A stretch of DNA of 64,000 nt from Streptococcus mitis (GTDB taxonomy: Bacteria > Bacillota > Bacilli > Lactobacillales > Streptococcaceae), in the NCBI RefSeq assembly GCF_946190275.1, contig NZ_CAMHZQ010000002.1, forward strand, positions 1 through 64,000. The letters run 5' to 3'. Under the pieces are notes generated by a model. The model saw only the letters and a program-made list of their open reading frames with translations. It did no database searches and had not been told where the DNA came from. Positions 29,791 through 39,499 of the stretch are shown piece by piece. Positions within the stretch are counted from its first letter, which is position 1. Every line of letters starts with the position of its first letter. Position numbers and translations under genes: made by a program.

Positions 29791-31203
29791 TTACCCAACT
29801 GACCCTTCCATTTCATAGCTAATCAAGCGGTTCAGCTCAACAGCATACTCCATTGGAAGCTCTTTTGTAAATGGTTCTACAAATCCCATAACAATCATCT
29901 CAGTTGCCTCAGATTCTGACAATCCACGGCTCATGAGGTAATAGAGTTGTTCTTCTGAAATCTTAGATACCTTAGCTTCGTGTTCCAAAGCAACTTGCGA
30001 GTTGTGAATTTCATTAAACGGAATGGTATCTGATGCTGACAAGTCATCCATGATAATGGTATCACACTCAATGTGAGAAACAGATTTCTTAGAGTTTTTA
30101 TTAAAGGTTACTTGTCCACGATAGTCAACCTTTCCTCCACCCTTAGCGATGGATTTAGACACGATAGACGAGCTTGTATGTGGAGCGTTGTGGATCATCT
30201 TAGCTCCAGTATCCTGGTGTTGCCCTGCATTGGCAAAAGCGATAGAGAGCATAGTACCACGCGCCCCTTCTCCATCAAGGTAAACAGATGGGTATTTCAT
30301 AGTTGTTTTGGCACCCAAGTTTCCATCAATCCACTCAACAGTGGCATCCTTTTGAGCTTTAGCACGTTTCGTTACCAAGTTATAGACATTGTCAGACCAG
30401 TTTTGGATGGTCGTATAACGCATGTAAGCTCCGTCCAAGGCAAAGATTTCTACGATGGCAGCATGCAAGCTGTTACTTGAATAAGTTGGCGCTGTACATC
30501 CTTCTACGTAATGAACACTTGCTCCCTCATCTACAATGATCAAGGTACGTTCAAACTGACCAGTATTTTCGTTATTGATACGGAAGTAAGTTTGAAGAGG
30601 AATATCTACCTTGACTCCTTTTGGTACGTAGATAAAGGTTCCACCTGACCATACTGCCGAGTTGAGGGCAGCCAACTTGTTATCTGTTGGCGGTACCAAC
30701 TTAGCAAAGTATTGTTTAAACAAATCTGGGTATTCCTTGAGGGCAGAATCCGTATCTGTAAAGATAATCCCCAATTTTTGGAACTCTTCCTTCATGTTGT
30801 GGTAAACCACTTCTGACTCGTACTGGGCAGAAGCACCGGCTAGATAAGCACGCTCAGCTTCAGGAATCCCGATACGCTCAAAGGTTTCTTTAATTTTTTC
30901 AGGAACCTCATCCCATGAACGAGCTGGTTTATCAGATGGTTTTTGGTAGTAGATCAAGTCAGCAAAATCAATCTCTGACAAGTCTGCTCCCCAAGTTTGC
31001 ATGGGCATTTTTTTGAAGGTTTCATAAGACTTCAAACGGAATTCTAACATCCACTCAGGTTCTCCCTTAGCAGCTGATAGTTCACGAATGACATCTTCGT
31101 TCAATCCTTTTCCTGTCGATAGGACAGGCTCTACATCATCATGGAAACCAAATTTATATTCACCAAGGTCAATTGGTTTTGGTTCTACTCTTTCTTCAGC
31201 CAT
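29791..31203 (-). CDS. sufB: SufB, Fe-S cluster scaffold subunit
   Basis: SufB (470 residues) forms the SufBCD scaffold on which iron-sulfur clusters are built. Family segments include [27 protein letters not shown], and the beta-helix core through [12 protein letters not shown]. The C-terminal [20 protein letters not shown] repeats the pattern found in SufD. I use the ATG at 31203 ([10 protein letters not shown]) with AAAGGA upstream; 15 codons upstream are open. It is the last gene of sufCDSUB. Confidence 0.96.
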   Translation of the reverse strand: MAEERVEPKPIDLGEYKFGFHDDVEPVLSTGKGLNEDVIRELSAAKGEPEWMLEFRLKSYETFKKMPMQTWGADLSEIDFADLIYYQKPSDKPARSWDEVPEKIKETFERIGIPEAERAYLAGASAQYESEVVYHNMKEEFQKLGIIFTDTDSALKEYPDLFKQYFAKLVPPTDNKLAALNSAVWSGGTFIYVPKGVKVDIPLQTYFRINNENTGQFERTLIIVDEGASVHYVEGCTAPTYSSNSLHAAIVEIFALDGAYMRYTTIQNWSDNVYNLVTKRAKAQKDATVEWIDGNLGAKTTMKYPSVYLDGEGARGTMLSIAFANAGQHQDTGAKMIHNAPHTSSSIVSKSIAKGGGKVDYRGQVTFNKNSKKSVSHIECDTIIMDDLSASDTIPFNEIHNSQVALEHEAKVSKISEEQLYYLMSRGLSESEATEMIVMGFVEPFTKELPMEYAVELNRLISYEMEGSVG

Positions 31204-31260
31204 AATATCCTTTCTTTCATTCTTCATTTCTACTGATTCATAAGACAAAAGAAACTTGCC

Positions 31261-32917
<1,657 letters not shown>

Positions 32918-32924
32918 CTACCCC

Positions 32925-34187
32925 TTAGCGTTTTGACAATTTTTCTTCGATAGTTGCAATCATTTCATCACGAACTTCCTTGACTGGAATCTCAACGATA
33001 ACAGATCCAAGGAAACCACGGACAACCAAACGTTCTGCAGTTGCCTTATCCAAGCCACGGCTCATGAGGTAATACATATCTTCTGGATCTACCTGACCGA
33101 TAGAAGCCGCGTGTCCTGCAGTTACGTCATTTTCATCAATCAAAAGAATTGGATTGGCATCTGAACGCGCTTGGTCTGAAAGCATAAGAACACGGCTCTC
33201 TTGTTGCGCATCTGCTCCCTTAGCACCCTTGATGATGTGGCCGATACCATTGAAGGTCAAGGTTGCTTTTTCAAGAATAACCCCATGTTGTAGGATATTT
33301 CCGATTGAGTTGCAACCATAGTTAGTCACTCGGGTATCAATCCCTTGTACCTGACGACCACTTGAAAGAGCTACAACCTTGAGATCTGCATGGCTACCGT
33401 TACCAATCAAGTCACTATCAAAGTCCGCAACGACGTTCCCTTCGTTCATGACACCGATTGCCCAGTCAATACTTGCATCGTTGCCTAATTTACCACGACG
33501 GCTAATGTAGGCAGTGACGTTTTCACCTAGACGGTCGATCGCAGCAAACTTCACTTGCGCACCAGAACGTGCAATCACTTCTACTGTAATATTGGCAGTT
33601 GCTTTGACACTTCCTTCACCACGTGACTCTAGACGCTCCAGGTAACTAATCTTAGAATTTTTACCAGCGATAATCATAATATGCTTGTTAAACGGCACAT
33701 CGCTATCGCTGTCTTGATAGAAAATTCCTTCAATTGGTTCTTTAATCTCAACATTATCAGGAATGTAGAGAACAGCACCACTGTTGAAATAAGCTGTATG
33801 GTAGGCTGCCAACTTGTCATCGTCATACTTAACAGATGACATGAAGAATTCCTCAATAAGCTCTGGAATTTCTTCTAAAGCTGAGTGGAAGTCTGTAAAG
33901 ACGACACCCTGTTCAGCTAACTCAACTGGAGTTTGCTCAAAAACAGTTTGAGTTCCTACTTGCACCAACTTCAAGTGGTTATCTAGTGCAGTGAAATCTG
34001 GAACATTTGCTGATGGCTCACTTTCTGTAATCGTTCCATCACCCAGATTCCAACGGTGGAATTTGACACGCTCAATAACTGGTAATTCCAAAGTCTCAAT
34101 CTTGTCAAAAGCTTTTTGACGGAGATCAGCCAACCAGCTTGGTTCAGCGTGCATTTCTGAAAAAAGTTTAATATTTTCTTTAGTCAT
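32925..34187 (-). CDS. sufD: SufD, Fe-S cluster assembly subunit
   Basis: SufD (420 residues) is the SufB-like partner in the SufBC2D scaffold. It has a variable N-terminal domain, then the beta-helix with SKISYLERLESRGEG, and a C-terminal domain with YLMSRGLDKATAERLVVRGFL. A TAGGAGAAG ribosome-binding site supports the start. It lies between sufC and sufS. Confidence 0.95.
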   Translation of the reverse strand: MTKENIKLFSEMHAEPSWLADLRQKAFDKIETLELPVIERVKFHRWNLGDGTITESEPSANVPDFTALDNHLKLVQVGTQTVFEQTPVELAEQGVVFTDFHSALEEIPELIEEFFMSSVKYDDDKLAAYHTAYFNSGAVLYIPDNVEIKEPIEGIFYQDSDSDVPFNKHIMIIAGKNSKISYLERLESRGEGSVKATANITVEVIARSGAQVKFAAIDRLGENVTAYISRRGKLGNDASIDWAIGVMNEGNVVADFDSDLIGNGSHADLKVVALSSGRQVQGIDTRVTNYGCNSIGNILQHGVILEKATLTFNGIGHIIKGAKGADAQQESRVLMLSDQARSDANPILLIDENDVTAGHAASIGQVDPEDMYYLMSRGLDKATAERLVVRGFLGSVIVEIPVKEVRDEMIATIEEKLSKR

Positions 34188-34214
34188 TTACTTCTCCTAA
34201 AAGATACGAGGGAA

Positions 34215-34985
34215 TTACAATTCTTCCTTGTAGTCGTAGCCAAGTTCTTCAGCTAGTTTTGCGTATCCTTCACGTTCCAAACGCGCAGCCAATTCTGGAC
34301 CACCAGAAAGGACAACACGCCCCTCCATCATGACGTGTACCACATCAGGTGTGATGTAGTTCAAAAGACGTTGGTAGTGAGTGATAATCATAGCACCAAA
34401 GCCTTCACCACGCATAGCATTAACACCTTTAGAAACAACTTTAAGAGCGTCAATATCAAGACCAGAGTCAATCTCATCCAAAAGGGCAAAAGTTGGTTCC
34501 AACATCAAAAGTTGAAGAATCTCATTACGTTTTTTCTCACCACCAGAGAAACCTTCGTTGAGGTAACGCTCAGCCATTTCTTCTTTCATGTTGAGCAATT
34601 CCATCTTCTCATCCAATTTAGTGATAAACTCACGAACTGAAATCTTCTCATCGTCTTCTTTACCAGCATTCATAGCTGCACGAAGAAACTCAGCATTGGT
34701 AATTCCAGGAATTTCTGATGGGTATTGCATAGCAAGGAAAAGTCCCATACGCGCACGCTCGTCCACTTCTAACTCAAGGATGTTTACGCCATCAAACAAG
34801 ACTTCACCTTTGGTTACTTCATAGTTTGGATTTCCCATGATAGCGGCAGAAAGAGTTGATTTACCAGTACCATTTGGTCCCATGATAGCGGCAATTTCTC
34901 CTGTTTTCAGGGTCAGGTTAACCCCTTTTAAAATTTCTTTTCCTTCAATCTCAACGTGAAGTTCTTTGATCTCTAATACTGACAT
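34215..34985 (-). CDS. sufC: SufC, Fe-S assembly ATPase
   Basis: SufC (256 residues) is an ABC-type ATPase that drives the SufBCD complex. Walker A is GPNGTGKST, the signature motif is FSGGEKKRNEI, and Walker B is FALLDEIDSGLD. I use the ATG at 34985 (MSVLEIKELHVE) with AAAGGAA upstream; the frame is open 36 codons further but without a plausible start. It heads sufCDSUB, which has no sufA gene, as in other streptococci. Confidence 0.96.
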   Translation of the reverse strand: MSVLEIKELHVEIEGKEILKGVNLTLKTGEIAAIMGPNGTGKSTLSAAIMGNPNYEVTKGEVLFDGVNILELEVDERARMGLFLAMQYPSEIPGITNAEFLRAAMNAGKEDDEKISVREFITKLDEKMELLNMKEEMAERYLNEGFSGGEKKRNEILQLLMLEPTFALLDEIDSGLDIDALKVVSKGVNAMRGEGFGAMIITHYQRLLNYITPDVVHVMMEGRVVLSGGPELAARLEREGYAKLAEELGYDYKEEL

Positions 34986-35083
34986 GATAGTTCCTTTCTT
35001 TTTCAAGGCCTTTACAGTTCTTACTGGGAACATACTTGATTTCCCTAGAAAATACGGTAAAAGGTCAATAAATATACTTTTAT

Positions 35084-35092
35084 AGTATAACA
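35084..35092 (-). promoter_or_regulatory. Extended -10 promoter of sufCDSUB
   Basis: TGTTATACT on the minus strand gives a leader of about 90 bases. The element abuts the T-run of the preceding terminator. Confidence 0.6.
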
Positions 35093-35113
35093 AAAAAAAG
35101 CCTAAAAGGCTTT
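35092..35113 (-). terminator. Terminator after the DUF3272 gene
   Basis: The stem AAAGCCT/AGGCTTT with loop AAA is followed on the minus strand by a run of eight T. Confidence 0.8.
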
Positions 35114-35135
35114 GATTTTGTCTAGAAGCTGAGGA

Positions 35136-35330
35136 CTAGTCTTTTCCTTTCAAGTGCTGGTCAATGACATCTACAATCTTGCCCATCAAGTAACTAACTC
35201 GGAAATTTCTAAAGAGCAAAATGGCCCAAAAGGCTGCCATAATATAACGACCAGTCATCCAGGCTTCATTGAAAAAATAGGTCTCAGCAGCTGTAAACAG
35301 CGCGATGATAATAAATTGTTGTCTATTCAT
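35136..35330 (-). CDS. DUF3272 family small membrane protein
   Basis: This 64-residue protein begins MNRQQFIIIALFTAAETYFFNEAW and has two hydrophobic segments (about residues 6-22 and 28-42), ending in a basic and acidic tail (DQHLKGKD). It matches the DUF3272 family found in streptococci; no function is known. There is no ribosome-binding site upstream of the ATG; instead an extended -10 element lies exactly six bases before it, so the mRNA is predicted to be leaderless. Confidence 0.8.
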   Translation of the reverse strand: MNRQQFIIIALFTAAETYFFNEAWMTGRYIMAAFWAILLFRNFRVSYLMGKIVDVIDQHLKGKD

Positions 35331-35336
35331 AAACTT

Positions 35337-35345
35337 ATTGTATCA
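35337..35345 (-). promoter_or_regulatory. Extended -10 placing the start at the ATG of the DUF3272 gene
   Basis: TGATACAAT on the minus strand is followed by six bases and then the ATG. Confidence 0.55.
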
Positions 35346-35357
35346 TGAAATCTTTCT

Positions 35358-37013
35358 TTAGTCTTCCTCTACCTTCACTTTATCAGCCAAAAATTCAAAT
35401 CCTTCTGGAATCAGGCTTTCTTCTGCTTCTTTTTCAGTTTGAGAAGATTTGGCTTTGGCTGAAAAGGCTGCGCGAACTTCTTTCCATTCCTCCATAGAAA
35501 TGGCTAAAATCTCAGGTGAAAAACCTGCTGCCTGACTGAGGATATTGCCAAATATGGTATTGAGATTGTCTCGTTTCATGGTTTGACCAGCATTGAAGTT
35601 AGATTCAAAAGCAAGAATAGCATGGTGCTCATTGGCAGCAACCGGTTGAGAACCAACTAGCAGAGCCTTGTCCGGTCCACCAAGACTTTCAATTACTTCT
35701 CCCCAGGCATTCTGCAAACGAATCAGATTTTGACGTGCTAAATCAGGATTTTCGACAGCCTCTTGCAAGATAGATTGCACTTTATTGCGATCCACACGAT
35801 AGACCGTCTTGCCTGCTGCTGGGCGACTAGGAGCTGGATTTGTTGGCTTAGCTACGGTTCCCACATTGGCAAGTTCTTGTTTGAGACGCGCAACTTCCTG
35901 TCTCAATGCAGCAATTTCATGTTCAACTGCCCCAGAAAGAGCTGCTTCAGGTTTAACCTCCGCCAAACGGATGGTCATCATCTCAGCATAAATCTTTGGC
36001 TGCAAACTAGACTTAATATCCCCTAAACTCACTGTCGCTAAGCGAATCATTTCAAACAGATTTTCTTGAGGAAGTGCCAAATTCTCTACAAAGACTGGAC
36101 TATGATGAGTGTTTTCTCCACCTGTTTGAACAATTAACAAATCTCTTAAATAGTGCAAAAGGTCGGTCACAAAACGAGTCATGCTCTTACCATTGTCAAA
36201 TAGAAGATTTAAGCAAGACAAAGCCTTGGGAACATCCTGTTGAGACAAGGCGGCCACATAATCATCCAAGGCTGATAGGCTAATGGTGCCAGTAATTTCT
36301 TCAGAGATAGCAGTCGTCAACTCGTTTCCCTGTGTCAAACTCAGGGCTTGATCCAAAATAGACAAGGCATCTCGCATTCCACCTTCAGCCCGTCTGGCAA
36401 TGATTTCCACAGCCTCTGGTTCAGAACTGATATTTTCTTTTTCTAAGATATAGCGGATATGTTCCTTAATATCCTGTGTCTTAATTGATTTAAATTCAAA
36501 ACGTTGCACACGGGATAGAATAGTGGCAGGAATCTTGTGCAATTCAGTAGTGGCCAAAATAAAAACCACATTCTGTGTTGGCTCTTCCAGCGTCTTTAGG
36601 AGAGCATTAAAAGCCCCTGTAGACAACATGTGAACCTCATCTATGATATAAACCTTATAACGGGCAAGGCTAGGGGCGTAGGTAGATTTATCACGAATTT
36701 CACGGATTTCATCGACTCCATTATTAGAGGCCGCATCCATTTCAATGACATCTTCTAAACTACCGTCCGTCACTGCCTGGCAAATATAACAGTTATTACA
36801 TGGTTCACCACCCACTTGATTGGGACAGTTCATAGCCTTGGCAAAGATCTTAGCTACACTGGTTTTTCCCGTTCCACGAGGACCAGAAAAAAGATAAGCA
36901 TGACTTATTTTCTCTTGCTCCACCGCTTGTTTAAGAGTCTTAGCCACAACTTCTTGACCAACCAACTGGGAGAAATTTTGACTTCTATATTTTCGATAAA
37001 GTGCTTGATACAT
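35358..37013 (-). CDS. dnaX: DNA polymerase III gamma/tau subunit
   Basis: DnaX (551 residues) is the motor subunit of the clamp loader. Walker A is SGPRGTGKTS, a zinc module has CPNQVGGEPCNNCYIC, Walker B is VYIIDEVHML, and the SRVQRFEF sensor follows. The C-terminal half is variable and charged. I use the ATG at 37013 ([10 protein letters not shown]). Its A overlaps the stop codon of the upstream GAF gene (TAATG), so the two are coupled. Confidence 0.96.
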   Translation of the reverse strand: MYQALYRKYRSQNFSQLVGQEVVAKTLKQAVEQEKISHAYLFSGPRGTGKTSVAKIFAKAMNCPNQVGGEPCNNCYICQAVTDGSLEDVIEMDAASNNGVDEIREIRDKSTYAPSLARYKVYIIDEVHMLSTGAFNALLKTLEEPTQNVVFILATTELHKIPATILSRVQRFEFKSIKTQDIKEHIRYILEKENISSEPEAVEIIARRAEGGMRDALSILDQALSLTQGNELTTAISEEITGTISLSALDDYVAALSQQDVPKALSCLNLLFDNGKSMTRFVTDLLHYLRDLLIVQTGGENTHHSPVFVENLALPQENLFEMIRLATVSLGDIKSSLQPKIYAEMMTIRLAEVKPEAALSGAVEHEIAALRQEVARLKQELANVGTVAKPTNPAPSRPAAGKTVYRVDRNKVQSILQEAVENPDLARQNLIRLQNAWGEVIESLGGPDKALLVGSQPVAANEHHAILAFESNFNAGQTMKRDNLNTIFGNILSQAAGFSPEILAISMEEWKEVRAAFSAKAKSSQTEKEAEESLIPEGFEFLADKVKVEED

Positions 37014-37510
37014 TAGGCTTTCTCCCCAAACATTGTAAATTCCCATTCTGTCTTTTCAAGCAAAATAGCGACAAATTGTTCCAAATAATCTCGATCCATA
37101 GCATCATAATCATCAATCTCTGAAGAATCCAGATCCAGAACCCCGAGCAATTGACCATTCTTCATCATTGGCACAACAATTTCACTTTTAGCTCGACTAT
37201 CACAAGAAATATAGTTGGGATAAGTTGTTACATCACCAACCAGAACAGTTTCCTGAAAATGAGCTGCCTCCCCACAAACACCTTTGCCTAGTGAGATACG
37301 GATGCAGGAAACACCTCCTTGAAAGGGACCTAAAACCAATTCCTTTCCATCGAACAGATAAAAGCCTGCAAATACGGTATTAGGGAAGCGTGATTTTAGA
37401 AGAGCACTGGCGTTGGAAAGATTAGCCAAAACATTGGTTTCACCATCCAATAAAAAAGAGAGCTCTTCATTTAACATTTGATAACGTGATTGTTTTTCTG
37501 ATTCTAACAT
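37013..37510 (-). CDS. GAF-domain free methionine-R-sulfoxide reductase
   Basis: The 165-residue single GAF-domain protein carries the three cysteines of the fRMsr (MsrC) group: Cys69 in GGVSCIRIS, Cys79 in GKGVCGEAA and Cys103 in [14 protein letters not shown]. Known fRMsr enzymes reduce free methionine-R-sulfoxide, using these cysteines and thioredoxin-type reductants. The assignment is by motif. No ribosome-binding site precedes the ATG; an extended -10 lies six bases upstream, so a leaderless mRNA shared with dnaX is predicted. Confidence 0.88.
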   Translation of the reverse strand: MLESEKQSRYQMLNEELSFLLDGETNVLANLSNASALLKSRFPNTVFAGFYLFDGKELVLGPFQGGVSCIRISLGKGVCGEAAHFQETVLVGDVTTYPNYISCDSRAKSEIVVPMMKNGQLLGVLDLDSSEIDDYDAMDRDYLEQFVAILLEKTEWEFTMFGEKA

Positions 37511-37516
37511 AGGACT

Positions 37517-37525
37517 ATTATATCA
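37517..37525 (-). promoter_or_regulatory. Extended -10 placing the start at the ATG of the fRMsr gene
   Basis: TGATATAAT on the minus strand is followed by AGTCCT and the ATG. Confidence 0.65.
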
Positions 37526-37544
37526 AAAAAGGCTTACAGACAAA

Positions 37545-37577
37545 AGAAAAATCCCTTGTTTAGTAAACAAAGGATTT
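37545..37577 (-). terminator. Terminator after rpsA
   Basis: A 13-bp stem (37550-37562 with 37564-37576, one mismatch) is followed on the minus strand by TTTTTC. Confidence 0.82.
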
Positions 37578-37595
37578 TGTGAATTTTCAATTTGA

Positions 37596-38798
37596 TTAAA
37601 GTTCGATATCACCGAACAAGTCAGCCATTGAGAATCCTGTTTGTGTTTCTGGAAGTTCGAAATCACGTTTTTCTTGACGTTTTGGACGACGTGGACGAGC
37701 AGCACGTTTTTCTTCTTTTTGTCCTTCTTCTTGAGCTGGACGCTCTTCAAGAGCTTTGATAGAAAGTGATACGCGCTCTGCATCTGCGTTAACTTCAAGA
37801 ACTTTAACTTTAACTTCTTGACCAACTTTAAGAGCTTCTTTTGGATTTTCAATACGTTTGTGTGAAATTTGTGATACGTGAACAAGTCCATCGATACCTG
37901 GCAATACTTCAACAAATGCACCGAAGTCAGTCAAACGTTTAACTGTCCCTTCAACTACATCACCTTTAGCCAATTTTTGCTCAACGCCATCCCATGGTCC
38001 AGGTGTTGTTGCTTTAAGTGAAAGTGATACACGTCCTTCTTCTTCGTTAAGATCAAGGATTTTCACTTCAATTTCTTCACCAACAGTTACAACTGATTTT
38101 GGTGATACGTTACGTTCATGTGACAATTCAGTCAAGTGAACCAATCCGTCAACACCACCAAGGTCGATGAAAGCACCGAAGCTTGTGATACGTGCAACTT
38201 TACCAGTTACAACATCACCAACAGCCAATTTACCGAATACTTCAGCACGAGCTGCTGCAGTAGCTGCTTCAACAACTTCACGACGTGAAAGGATGAAGCG
38301 GTTTTCTTTAGCGTCAACTTCTTTGATTTTAGCATCAAATTCTTGACCTACAAAACGCTCAGTGTTACGTACGAAACGAGTATCCAACATTGAAGCTGGG
38401 ATAAATCCACGAACACCTTCAAATTCTACTGAAAGTCCACCTTTAACGGCACGAGTTCCTTTAACAGTAACAACTTCTTCTTCGCGACCAACAAGTTTGT
38501 CCCATGCTTTGCGAGCTTCAAGGCGTTTTTTAGATACAAGGTATGTAACTGTATCAGTATCTTTACCAACTACTTGACGAAGTACAAGAACATCCAATAC
38601 TTCTCCTACTTTAACAAAGTCATTGATATCTGCATCGCGATCGTTTGTCAATTCGCGAAGAGTCAAGACACCTTCAACACCAGTTCCAGAGATTGCAACG
38701 TTAGCTTGAGTCGCATCAACTGTCAATACTTCAGCACTAACAACATCACCAGTCTCAACTTGGCTAACGCTATTTAGCAAATCTTCAAATTCGTTCAT
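37596..38798 (-). CDS. rpsA: 30S ribosomal protein S1
   Basis: This 400-residue Gram-positive-type S1 has four S1 RNA-binding repeats, seen at about residues 15-90, 105-175, 190-260 and 275-345 (for example ITSFGAFIDLGGVDGLVHLTELSH). A charged C-terminal tail rich in Arg, Lys and Glu follows. S1-type proteins help mRNA binding at the ribosome; the Gram-positive form is shorter than the six-repeat form of enterobacteria. GGAGG supports the start. Confidence 0.95.
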   Translation of the reverse strand: MNEFEDLLNSVSQVETGDVVSAEVLTVDATQANVAISGTGVEGVLTLRELTNDRDADINDFVKVGEVLDVLVLRQVVGKDTDTVTYLVSKKRLEARKAWDKLVGREEEVVTVKGTRAVKGGLSVEFEGVRGFIPASMLDTRFVRNTERFVGQEFDAKIKEVDAKENRFILSRREVVEAATAAARAEVFGKLAVGDVVTGKVARITSFGAFIDLGGVDGLVHLTELSHERNVSPKSVVTVGEEIEVKILDLNEEEGRVSLSLKATTPGPWDGVEQKLAKGDVVEGTVKRLTDFGAFVEVLPGIDGLVHVSQISHKRIENPKEALKVGQEVKVKVLEVNADAERVSLSIKALEERPAQEEGQKEEKRAARPRRPKRQEKRDFELPETQTGFSMADLFGDIEL

Positions 38799-38959
38799 CT
38801 AAAAAATCCTCCAACAATCAAGTTTTTCTTAAACTTGACATACTTATAATTTTTTTCCTAAGCACCCGCAAGGACATGTTCATATCGTTCACGTCTTTCA
38901 ATTATAAAAATAAAATACCCTAAGATATTTTGCTTTTTATCTTGATCATTACCTAAGAA

Positions 38960-39031
38960 CTGGGGTAGCTGGATTCGAACCAACGCATGAGGGAGTCAAA
39001 GTCCCTTGCCTTACCGCTTGGCTATACCCCA
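38960..39031 (-). tRNA. tRNA-Gln (anticodon UUG)
   Basis: The 72-base sequence has an acceptor stem TGGGGTA/TACCCCA with discriminator G, a D arm AGCCAAGCGGTAAGGC, the anticodon loop ACTTTGACT reading TTG, and GGTTCGAATCC in the T arm. No CCA is encoded. Confidence 0.97.
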
Positions 39032-39040
39032 TTGATGAAA

Positions 39041-39121
39041 TGGAGAGAGAGGGATTCGAACCCCCGAACCCGAAGGAGCGGATTTACAGTCCGCCGCGTT
39101 TAGCCTCTTCGCTATCTCTCC
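39041..39121 (-). tRNA. tRNA-Tyr (anticodon GUA)
   Basis: The 81-base class II tRNA has acceptor GGAGAGA/TCTCTCC with discriminator A, anticodon GTA in ACTGTAAAT, a variable arm (TCCTTCGGGTTCGG region) and the T arm GGGTTCGAATCCC. It lies 9 bases before tRNA-Gln on the same transcript. Confidence 0.97.
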
Positions 39122-39138
39122 TACAATCAACATGGACT

Positions 39139-39167
39139 ATTATATCATGAAAATTTCAAAAAAACAA
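39139..39167 (-). promoter_or_regulatory. Promoter of tRNA-Tyr-tRNA-Gln
   Basis: TTGTTT (39162-39167) and TATAAT (39139-39144) are 17 bases apart, with TGA before the -10. Confidence 0.7.
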
Positions 39168-39170
39168 GAC

Positions 39171-39401
39171 TTATTTTGCTAAATTATAATTTTCAATCAA
39201 AATTTCCACAGCTTTTTCCAATTTTTTATAAAAACTATCGACATTCCCATTCTTTATGATGGCAAATTGTCCATCTAATTCGGCAATTTCTCCGATAACT
39301 TTTTTACCAATGGTCAAGGTATAACCTTCAAAACTGTCTTTGCCTACCTTAACTTTGGCATCTGCCACTTGAATTTCAATTTTTTTATCTTTCTTGCTCA
39401 T
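39171..39401 (-). CDS. DUF2969 family protein
   Basis: The 76-residue protein begins MSKKDKKIEIQVADAKVKVGKDSFEGYTLTIG and ends in a helix KLEKAVEILIENYNL. It resembles the DUF2969 family of lactic acid bacteria, which has no known function. AGAGAGG precedes the ATG. It is a small orphan gene between the Ali-like gene and the tRNAs. Confidence 0.82.
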   Translation of the reverse strand: MSKKDKKIEIQVADAKVKVGKDSFEGYTLTIGKKVIGEIAELDGQFAIIKNGNVDSFYKKLEKAVEILIENYNLAK

Positions 39402-39455
39402 TTCATACCTCTCTTCACTTTTTCTATTTTACAAGAAAATCCCAAAACTAGCAAG

Positions 39456-39496
39456 AAAAAACTCTATATCATTCCAAGTCTGATATAGAGTTTTCT
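39456..39496. terminator. Terminator after the Ali-like lipoprotein gene
   Basis: A perfect 14-bp stem (AAAACTCTATATCA with its complement at 39481-39494) lies 4 bases past the stop codon, with a T-run on the minus strand. Confidence 0.85.
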
Positions 39497-39499
39497 GCT

